Below, piece after piece: positions 1 through 5,451 of a DNA stretch of 10,986 nucleotides. The notes under the pieces are model-generated. The model was given only the letters and a program-made list of their open reading frames with translations. It did no database searches and had not been told where the DNA came from. A program made the translations under genes and the position numbers. The stretch spans positions 1 to 10,986 of the forward strand of contig JAQUOK010000053.1 of the NCBI GenBank assembly GCA_028717165.1, read 5' to 3'. The DNA comes from Victivallaceae bacterium. GTDB lineage: Bacteria; Verrucomicrobiota; Lentisphaeria; Victivallales; Victivallaceae. Each line of letters opens with the position of its first letter. The first letter of the stretch is position 1.

Positions 1-70
1 CCGGTTTCTCTCCAATAAGCGGTCAAGCTTATTTATCTGTAGTGTTAAGTCAAACGTCTAATGTCGCTTA

Positions 71-90
71 CGCCCCTGGGGACAGGGGCG
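71..90. repeat. Hairpin 1 inside element A
   Basis: Arms CGCCCCTG (71-78) and CAGGGGCG (83-90) pair perfectly around a GGGA loop. No T-run follows on either strand, so it is not a typical intrinsic terminator. Confidence 0.6.
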
Positions 91-123
91 GCTACATCAT
101 TTATCTTTTACCTGCGTCTCCCG

Positions 124-151
124 ATGCCACGGCTGTCCCCAGCCGTGGCAT
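124..151. repeat. Hairpin 2 inside element A
   Basis: Arms ATGCCACGGCT (124-134) and AGCCGTGGCAT (141-151) form an 11-bp perfect stem around the loop GTCCCC (135-140). The loop is the exact reverse complement of GGGGAC at 79-84 in hairpin 1, so the two could pair with each other. Confidence 0.65.
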
Positions 152-176
152 GGGTCAACCAGCGATTGACTTAACA

Positions 177-338
177 GTAGCCTCATTAGCTCCGATTTAA
201 GTTTGGATGCACAATGTTTATGCTATAGATATTTTTACGCTTCAGCTTAAATATAGGCCAGGTTTCGGCTTATGCAACCGCAAAAGAACAGATTTCCGAA
301 GGCTTGCTGATTGTCCGCATATTTTGCGGCGGAATAAT
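177..338. other. Rest of the left gene-free region
   Basis: Between element A and the 3' end of the AraC gene I see no supported gene. A frame at 207-413 runs antisense into the AraC gene and has no family features. A short CCGCA/TGCGG hairpin (315-329) lies just past the AraC stop without a T-run. Confidence 0.5.
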
Positions 339-1262
339 CTATCCGGTTTTATTTCTGAATTTTCCGGGCGGACAGCCGGTCTGCTTTTTAAAAGCTTTGG
401 AAAAATGATATAGGTCGGAATAACCGAGTTCTTCAGCGATCTGCTTTATCGGGCGGGTGGAAAAACGGATCAGTTTCGCCGCAGCGCTTATTCGCAGACG
501 ATTACGCATTTCGAGCGGGGCCTCACCGTATGTACGTCTGAATTCACGGCAGAAATGCTCCGGCGACATGCCTGCGGCCGCAGCCAGTTCTTTTAGCGAG
601 AGCTTCCGGTCCAGTTTCCGCTCGATATAACCGCGTGTTTTACTGAATCTGTCACCTGCAGGACAAACGGCCCGGCTTTCGCGCTCCGGTGAAAATATTT
701 CCTGAAACAGGAATTCAAAAATTTCCCCTAATTTTTGATAAACGGGAAACGGGAACGCCGAATTATATTCTGACAACACGTTTTCCAGTTCAAAATAAAG
801 CTCATCCAGGCGAACGGCTGCCGGACGTTCAAGCCGCATAAGCATTCTTTCTGTTTTAATTTCCGCTCCGTAATATTTTGCCAGCAACTCAGGGAAAGCC
901 ACCTTCAGGCGCTTATCGCCGGCGATCAGGCTGAAGGTAATTTCATGATAGCCGGATCCTTCCGGCAGCAGCGGCGCAAAACAATGCGGGACTCCGGGCG
1001 GGACCAGCGCCAGGGTTCCGGGATGCGATTCGACGCGCTCGCCGTCAAGTTTGAAAAAATTGTCTCCCTGAACGTAAAATACGATATGGAAAACGTCATG
1101 ACTGTGTTCGGGATGGTTCGTTTGTGCGGCTGGCTTTTCGCAAGTGTGAAAGGTTTCCAGTTGCAGGCGATAAAATCCGCCCTGCGCTTTCACCCCCAGC
1201 AGTTGCGGGTAAAACTGTCCGGAGGGCGGTTCAGGAAAATAAGCTGTTTTTCTGTTTTTCAT
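339..1262 (-). CDS. AraC-family transcriptional regulator (cupin sensor + AraC HTH)
   Basis: Predicted cytoplasmic transcription factor. From the ATG at 1262 it is 307 aa. The N-terminal half contains a cupin-type ligand-binding fold: a His-rich HPEHSHDVFHIVFYVQG stretch at about residues 50-66, then a PPGVPH motif near 88-93. The last 99 residues or so are a double helix-turn-helix AraC domain, with LSLKELAAAAGMSPEHFCREF as first helix pair and IKQIAEELGYSDLYHFSKAFKK as the second, typical family signature. An in-frame ATG at 1286 would add eight residues (MIYFCIIL). Neither start has a clear Shine-Dalgarno, and I prefer 1262 because the extra residues lie in very AT-rich DNA. It is divergent from the UroD-like gene, the usual arrangement for a local activator and its target. 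Many AraC regulators of this shape respond to sugars; the ligand here is unknown. Confidence 0.88.
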   Translation of the reverse strand: MKNRKTAYFPEPPSGQFYPQLLGVKAQGGFYRLQLETFHTCEKPAAQTNHPEHSHDVFHIVFYVQGDNFFKLDGERVESHPGTLALVPPGVPHCFAPLLPEGSGYHEITFSLIAGDKRLKVAFPELLAKYYGAEIKTERMLMRLERPAAVRLDELYFELENVLSEYNSAFPFPVYQKLGEIFEFLFQEIFSPERESRAVCPAGDRFSKTRGYIERKLDRKLSLKELAAAAGMSPEHFCREFRRTYGEAPLEMRNRLRISAAAKLIRFSTRPIKQIAEELGYSDLYHFSKAFKKQTGCPPGKFRNKTG

Positions 1263-1369
1263 CAATATTATACAAAAATATATCAATTTTTAACATTTAA
1301 AAAGCACAGAATGAATATTATAATTATTAATATATGACAAAATTATAAATTAATCAATGCAGGTAAAAT
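1263..1369. promoter_or_regulatory. AT-rich divergent promoter region
   Basis: This 107-bp region separates the divergent AraC and UroD-like genes and must hold both promoters. TATAAT occurs at 1319-1324 and TATAAA at 1344-1349 on the + strand, and TATAAT at 1272-1267 on the - strand. None has a good -35 at the proper spacing. ATATTA (1315-1320) and TAATAT (1328-1333) form an inverted repeat that could be an operator, but such AT-rich DNA produces these by chance. Confidence 0.4.
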
Positions 1370-2347
1370 ATGAATTCTCGCGAAATAATCATGGCCAATC
1401 TGGAATGCAGCGGCGCGCCGCGTCCGGGCATAACTTTCGGCAAAGGCATGTTATGTGATACGGTTACAGGCGGCCCCGGCAATCCTGAGGGCTACGAACA
1501 AAAGAGATGGATTGACGGTGAAGTGGAATATTATGACGACATATGGGGAAACCTCTGGAGCCGTATGCGCGTCGGTTGTCAGGCCGGGGAAATAATCGAA
1601 CCGGCAATTAAGGAATGGAGTGATCTGGATAAGTGGCAGCCGCCGGCTTTCGATATGGAATTATGTGCGGAAAATTATCGCAGGGTTTTTACTGCCCACC
1701 CCGACAAATTCAAGGTTGCCGCGCTTTCCGGCTGGGTTTTCGCGTCTTCACGCTATTTACGCAAAATGGAAATATACCTTATGGATCTGGCCCTTTATCC
1801 GGAGGAAGTCAAACGCCTGCACGAACTTGTCGCCGGGGTTTTCCGGCTTCAGATCGAAGCAGCCGGGAAAGCCGGAGCTGACGCGATATTCTTCTGCGAG
1901 GATATGGGCGCCCAGAACGGCCTGCTGATGAGTCCGGCGATGTGGCGGGAAAATTTTGAAGATCTGTATAAAGGGCTTTTCGGGCTCGCACATGGCCTGG
2001 CTATGAAAGTCATGATGCATTCATGCGGTAAAAATAACGAAATAATCGAACCTCTGCTCAAAGCCGGGGTAAACTGCTTTCAGTTCGACCAGCCTGATGT
2101 TTATGATTATCAATGGCTCAAGGCCGGGCTCGATAAATACAAGGCCGCGTTATGGTCGCCAATCGATATCCAGAAAGTCCTGCCTACCGGCAATAAAGAG
2201 CTGATCCATGCCGCCGCGAACCGGATGTTTGAAACCTTCAGGGGCAGCCTGATCTTCAAGCAGTACGGCGATCTGCCCGGCATAGGCGTAAAGGAAGAAT
2301 GGAACCGCTGGGGTTACGAACATATCCTCGAATTATGCGGAATTTAA
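1370..2347 (+). CDS. Uroporphyrinogen decarboxylase (UroD)-fold protein, methyltransferase-like
   Basis: A 325-aa protein of the UroD/MtaA-CmuA superfamily. The key visible motif is MMHSCGKNNEIIEPLL, with H217 and C219 in the position where cobalamin:thiol methyltransferases of this fold bind zinc. FFCEDMG (about 174-180), FQFDQPDV (237-244) and SPIDIQKVLPTG (263-274) also match the family layout. The N-terminal RQAGRY signature of true HemE is absent, so it is not the haem enzyme. Such proteins are thought to handle methyl groups from methoxylated or methylated compounds, or remain uncharacterised. No corrinoid-binding partner protein is encoded nearby, so the substrate is unknown. The start is supported by AGG at 1361-1363, six bases before the ATG. 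The AraC gene transcribed away from it is the likely regulator. Confidence 0.82.
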   Translation: MNSREIIMANLECSGAPRPGITFGKGMLCDTVTGGPGNPEGYEQKRWIDGEVEYYDDIWGNLWSRMRVGCQAGEIIEPAIKEWSDLDKWQPPAFDMELCAENYRRVFTAHPDKFKVAALSGWVFASSRYLRKMEIYLMDLALYPEEVKRLHELVAGVFRLQIEAAGKAGADAIFFCEDMGAQNGLLMSPAMWRENFEDLYKGLFGLAHGLAMKVMMHSCGKNNEIIEPLLKAGVNCFQFDQPDVYDYQWLKAGLDKYKAALWSPIDIQKVLPTGNKELIHAAANRMFETFRGSLIFKQYGDLPGIGVKEEWNRWGYEHILELCGI

Positions 2348-2453
2348 CCGCATGCCCATAAAAAAACAGGGGTCTTCGGTGTTTTAAAGGGTACCGCCTT
2401 AAAAGAAAACATCCTTCTCTGCAAAAAATTCTGCGCTATTATCCGAAAATTAT

Positions 2454-2481
2454 TTGCTTTTGCGGTAAAAGTCATTATTAT
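2454..2481 (+). promoter_or_regulatory. Possible sigma70-type promoter for the XRE-cupin gene
   Basis: TTGCTT (2454-2459) and TATTAT (2476-2481) are separated by 16 bp, 43 bp upstream of the ATG. The spacing and four of six bases in the -35 agree with the consensus, but the surrounding DNA is AT-rich. Not verifiable by eye. Confidence 0.35.
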
Positions 2482-2523
2482 ATATCCTATAAGGAAATTT
2501 TTTTAATAATAAAAGTTGCCAAA

Positions 2524-3072
2524 ATGGAAATAAATAAGAAACTTAAAGAGCTGCGGCTGGCAAAAGCGCTTACTTTAGACAATCTCGCGTCAATTACCGG
2601 TTTGTCCAAGGGATATTTATCTAAAATAGAAAGGTCATCCGCTCCGCCGCCGTTTTCAACCCTTGAAACCATTGCCCGTGGACTGGAAGAGAACGTAAGC
2701 GATTTTTTTGAAAAACCGGCGGCTAAACAATCCAGAAATATTGATATCGTCAAAAAAAGCGTTAGAGACAGTTTTATCCGGTCCGGCGCGGGTTATTCAT
2801 ATCGGACCTTGGTAAACAGTTCCCGTAACAAGTACATGTCGCCGTTTCTGATTGAAATACCCTCAGGCGAGACCGGAAATCTGAAACACGACGGAGAAGA
2901 ATTCGTCTATGTTATTTCCGGGGAGCTGGAACTGATCTATGAAGGAGAAAGCTATCAATTATCCGGCGGGGACTGTTTTTATCTGGACTCCCGGATCAAA
3001 CATAAATTTATCAATCGTTCTCAAACCGGAGTGAAATTACTGGCGGTTAATTATAATTACCGCCGATTTTAA
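2524..3072 (+). CDS. XRE-family transcriptional regulator with C-terminal cupin domain
   Basis: A 182-aa two-domain regulator. Residues about 6-62 are a Cro/C1-type helix-turn-helix, with LTLDNLASITGLSKGYLSKIE as the recognition region, followed by a family-typical LETIARGL helix. Residues about 105-178 are a cupin_2 sensor, with the first motif around KHDGEEFVYVISGELEL (H122, E126) and the second around H160. Regulators of this type usually sit beside the catabolic genes they control and bind a small metabolite. Here it is followed on the same strand by a dehydrogenase pair, which is the likely target. There is no good Shine-Dalgarno close to the ATG at 2524; AAGGAA at 2491-2496 is too far away. 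The 328-bp gap to the next gene contains element B, which may have separated a once tighter operon. Confidence 0.88.
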   Translation: MEINKKLKELRLAKALTLDNLASITGLSKGYLSKIERSSAPPPFSTLETIARGLEENVSDFFEKPAAKQSRNIDIVKKSVRDSFIRSGAGYSYRTLVNSSRNKYMSPFLIEIPSGETGNLKHDGEEFVYVISGELELIYEGESYQLSGGDCFYLDSRIKHKFINRSQTGVKLLAVNYNYRRF

Positions 3073-3140
3073 ATTATAAATAGACAATTACCTTAAAAAT
3101 TTCACTAAAAAGTGGAGGGAAAGCAAAATTTAAATCAAAA

Positions 3141-3156
3141 CAGTTATTAGCAGTTA
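3141..3156. promoter_or_regulatory. Tandem CAGTTA repeat, possible operator
   Basis: CAGTTA occurs at 3141-3146 and 3151-3156, exactly 10 bp apart, so both would face the same side of the helix. The pair lies between the XRE-cupin stop and element B, upstream of the dehydrogenase cassette. It could be a binding site of the XRE-cupin regulator, but it may be chance. Confidence 0.25.
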
Positions 3157-3169
3157 ATGCTTTTATAAA

Positions 3170-3364
3170 CGCCGTGTGCAAGTTTTTTTTCGACATTTTA
3201 GCCTCGGAGAGGAAACGCAATGGAGGGCGAGACTCTGTCGAGCCGCAAACGGTTAACGTATCTCGGCTCGTGGGGACACTCGCCCTCCATGAAATGAGTA
3301 ATGCGGCGGCATTCGAAAACAAGCCGTATCCCGGCAGGCACAATAAAAAAACCTGCACACGGCG
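3170..3364. mobile_element. MITE-like element B, complete copy (195 bp) with 9-bp target duplication
   Basis: The terminal 20-bp inverted repeats at 3170-3189 and 3345-3364 match at 19 of 20 positions and read inward from CGCCGTGTGC. The 9-mer TTTTATAAA lies directly outside both ends (3161-3169 and 3365-3373), a clear candidate target-site duplication. The centre (3220-3290) is a long imperfect palindrome. There is no transposase, so it would have to be moved by an enzyme encoded elsewhere. A second copy in the opposite orientation begins at 10812. It sits between the XRE-cupin gene and the dehydrogenase pair and ends 22 bp before the latter's Shine-Dalgarno. Confidence 0.85.
3220..3290. repeat. 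Central palindrome of element B
   Basis: Outer arms ATGGAGGGCGAG (3220-3231) and CTCGCCCTCCAT (3279-3290) pair over 12 bp. Inner arms CGAGCCG (3239-3245) and CGGCTCG (3264-3270) pair over 7 bp, with an unpaired internal bulge between. If transcribed as part of the dehydrogenase leader it would form a strong RNA hairpin. Confidence 0.75.
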
Positions 3365-3400
3365 TTTTATAAATAATTTTTGATTCAAGGAAACACAAAA

Positions 3401-4669
3401 ATGAAAGTATTCAAAGAAGGCGGACACCGTCTTTTCGAAAAAGACCAGGAAACCGCGCAAATCGTCTCTGAAATGTTGCTGGATCTGGAAAAGAACGGCA
3501 TGGATGCGGTCAGAAAATACAGTAAACGCTTTGATGACTGGGCCCCGGCCGCTTTCGAACTGTCGGAAGCGCAAATCAATGAAGCTGTCGGCAAACTTGA
3601 CGCCCAGGTCATTGCCGACACCGATTTCTGCCAGGGCAATGTCCGGAAATTCGCCGAAGCGCAACTGGCAACCATGCAGCCTCTGGAAACTGAAATAATG
3701 CCCGGAATCATCCTCGGCCATAAACATATTCCGGTAAATGTCGTCGGCAGTTATATTCCGGGCGGCAGTTATCCCATGTTCGGATCCGCGCAAATGAGCA
3801 TCATTCCAGCCAAAGCGGCCGGGGTCAGGCAGGTTTATGCCTGCACGCCCCCGGTAAAAGGCGAAGGTTACTATCCGGCGACGATCAACGCCATGAAAAA
3901 AGCCGGCGCCGACCGGATATTCATTATCGGCGGCGTTCCCGCGTTCGCGATGATGGCTTTTGGTATGGGAGTAGTCGAACCCGCGGACATTCTTTGCGGA
4001 GCCGGCAATAAATACGTGGCGGAAGCGAAAAGACAGTTGTTCGGGCGTTGCGGGATCGACCTGCTGGCGGGACCGACGGAAATATTGATCATTGCTGACG
4101 ACAACGCCGACCCGGCGCTGGTCGCCTGCGATTTGCTGGGGCAAGCCGAGCACGATCCGAACAGCGGAATCGAACTTATCTGTTTCAGCGAAAGCTTTGC
4201 GGCCAGGGTAAACGAAGCATTAAATGCTCAATTGCAGGTGCTCCCGACGAAAAATATAGCGGAAATATCTTGGCGGGACAACGGCAGGATCTACATTGCC
4301 GAAAGCCGGGAAGAAGCCGTAAGACTGAGCGATGATTACGCCCCGGAACATTTGGAATTGCAGGTAAAGGACCTTGATTACTACTTCGGCGAATTGAGTA
4401 ATTACGGTTCGCTCTTCATAGGTGAGGAAACAACCGTGGCTTACGGGGATAAGACCATCGGTACCAATCACATCCTTCCCACCAGCCGTTCCGCCCGTTA
4501 TACCGGCGGCGTCTGGGTCGGGAAATTCCTGAAAACCTGCACTTATCAGCGGGCAACGCCGGAAGCAAGCCGTCTTATCGGCGAGGTAACCGAGCGGCAA
4601 TGTGCGGTTGAACGAATGCTGGCACACGGTCTAACCGCGAAGGTTCGAGTCGAACGCTATTCCAAATGA
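3401..4669 (+). CDS. Histidinol-dehydrogenase-family NAD-dependent alcohol dehydrogenase (HpsN-like)
   Basis: A 422-aa soluble enzyme of the HisD family. By position, all metal and catalytic residues of HisD seem retained: Q248 and H251 (GQAEH), E316-H317 (APEHLE), D350, H357, E404 and H409. The family cofactor segment GAGNKYVAEAKRQLFG is at 200-215. The C-terminal part, with GEETTVAYGDK, GTNHILPTS and YTGG, resembles as I remember it the sulfopropanediol dehydrogenase (HpsN) branch rather than biosynthetic HisD. No other his gene is present and an SDR follows, so a catabolic oxidation of a polyol- or sulfodiol-like substrate to the acid level is inferred. The ATG at 3401 is chosen because AAGGA (3387-3391) lies nine bases before it; a TTG at 3380 is in frame but lacks support. 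Exact substrate unknown. Confidence 0.85.
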   Translation: MKVFKEGGHRLFEKDQETAQIVSEMLLDLEKNGMDAVRKYSKRFDDWAPAAFELSEAQINEAVGKLDAQVIADTDFCQGNVRKFAEAQLATMQPLETEIMPGIILGHKHIPVNVVGSYIPGGSYPMFGSAQMSIIPAKAAGVRQVYACTPPVKGEGYYPATINAMKKAGADRIFIIGGVPAFAMMAFGMGVVEPADILCGAGNKYVAEAKRQLFGRCGIDLLAGPTEILIIADDNADPALVACDLLGQAEHDPNSGIELICFSESFAARVNEALNAQLQVLPTKNIAEISWRDNGRIYIAESREEAVRLSDDYAPEHLELQVKDLDYYFGELSNYGSLFIGEETTVAYGDKTIGTNHILPTSRSARYTGGVWVGKFLKTCTYQRATPEASRLIGEVTERQCAVERMLAHGLTAKVRVERYSK

Positions 4670-4671
4670 GG
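4668..4671 (+). promoter_or_regulatory. Shine-Dalgarno overlapping the upstream stop codon
   Basis: GAGG at 4668-4671 overlaps the TGA (4667-4669) of the HisD-family gene and lies eight bases before the SDR ATG, which suggests translational coupling of the pair. Confidence 0.6.
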
Positions 4672-4679
4672 TAAATAAA

Positions 4680-5444
4680 ATGGATAAAGGATTTTTCAGG
4701 CTGGATGGAAAAACCGCACTGGTAACCGGAGCCGCAACCGGGCTGGGACAGGCTGTTGCCGCAGCTCTCGCCAGGGCCGGGGCCGATATCGTCATAACCG
4801 ACAAACCCGGCGTATCACTGGACAGTACCCGAAATAAAATCGCCGGATTCGGACACCGAATTGCGGACTATGCGCTGGACGTGAGGGAAATTGGACAAAT
4901 CAGGAAAATCGTCGATATGGCCGCCGAAAAATTCGGCAAAATCGACATTCTGGTCAATAACGCGGGAATAAACCGCCCGGCGCCGGGGCTTGAAGTTTCG
5001 GCGGAAAACTGGGAAGATCATTTCAATACCAATGTGCGCGGCGGTTTTTTCGCGGCGCAGGCGGCGGCTCCGTATATGATAAAAAACGGCTGGGGCAGGA
5101 TAATTTTCATTTCCAGCCAGTCCGGGCTGATCGGCATTCCCGGACAGCCGGTCTACTGTTCGACCAAGGGCGCGGTGATCCAATTAGTCCGGACTCTGGG
5201 GGTGGAATGGGCAAAACACGGCATTACCGTCAATTCCATTGCTCCAACCTTTATCGAAACTGATCTGACCCGCAAACGGCTGCAAGACCCGGAGTTCAGG
5301 AAATTCGTGCTGGGAAAAATCCCGCGTGGTGAACTGGCATATCCGGAAGATGTCGGCGCGGCGGCGGTTTACCTTGCCGGTGAAGAGGCAGGGATGATCA
5401 ATTGCCACACCCTGTCGGTAGACGGCGGCTGGACCGCATGGTAA
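4680..5444 (+). CDS. Short-chain dehydrogenase/reductase (SDR), classical type
   Basis: A 254-aa NAD(P)-dependent oxidoreductase with complete classical SDR motifs: cofactor loop TGAATGLG (16-23), NNAG (93-96), N118, catalytic S146, Y159 and K163 in YCSTK, and the usual C-terminal VDGGW. D41 at the end of the second strand favours NAD over NADP. Overall it resembles the gluconate 5-dehydrogenase / 2-deoxy-gluconate 3-dehydrogenase branch, though substrate cannot be read from sequence. It starts 10 nt after the HisD-family gene, so both are probably one transcript and act in one pathway, perhaps as sequential oxidations. It converges on the antiporter gene, with only 7 bp between the stop codons and no clear terminator. 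Confidence 0.9.
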   Translation: MDKGFFRLDGKTALVTGAATGLGQAVAAALARAGADIVITDKPGVSLDSTRNKIAGFGHRIADYALDVREIGQIRKIVDMAAEKFGKIDILVNNAGINRPAPGLEVSAENWEDHFNTNVRGGFFAAQAAAPYMIKNGWGRIIFISSQSGLIGIPGQPVYCSTKGAVIQLVRTLGVEWAKHGITVNSIAPTFIETDLTRKRLQDPEFRKFVLGKIPRGELAYPEDVGAAAVYLAGEEAGMINCHTLSVDGGWTAW

Positions 5445-5451
5445 AGGCGGT

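Larger units (their letters stand above)
43..176. repeat. MITE-like palindromic element A with TIRs and a possible GTAG duplication
   Basis: The 11-bp arms TGTTAAGTCAA (43-53) and TTGACTTAACA (166-176) are perfect inverted repeats. The tetranucleotide GTAG lies directly outside both ends (39-42 and 177-180), as expected of a 4-bp target duplication. Inside are two strong hairpins: 71-90 (8-bp stem, loop 79-82) and 124-151 (11-bp stem, loop 135-140). No reading frame inside looks coding. The size, terminal repeats and flanking duplication fit a non-autonomous miniature element. Only one copy is visible here, so family status is inferred. Confidence 0.6.

Noticed and set aside
315..329. Hairpin after the AraC stop as a terminator
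   Set aside because: Only a 5-bp stem and no T-run on the - strand.
207..413. Small + strand frame near the left end
   Set aside because: No ribosome binding site or family features, and it overlaps the AraC gene's 3' end in antisense.
1370..2347. HemE uroporphyrinogen decarboxylase
   Set aside because: The N-terminal substrate-binding RQAGRY motif is missing and the HSCG motif points to the methyltransferase-like branch.
2350..2385. Possible terminator after the UroD-like gene
   Set aside because: AAAACA and TGTTTT can pair but the inner GG/GG positions do not, and no T-run follows the stem.
3074..4153. 359-aa open frame antisense to the HisD-family gene
   Set aside because: Low-complexity composition without family motifs; it shadows a gene whose motifs are complete, and its end lies inside element B.
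3401..4669. Biosynthetic histidinol dehydrogenase (hisD)
   Set aside because: Family match is real, but the neighbourhood and C-terminal motifs fit the HpsN-like catabolic branch better; no other his genes are present.
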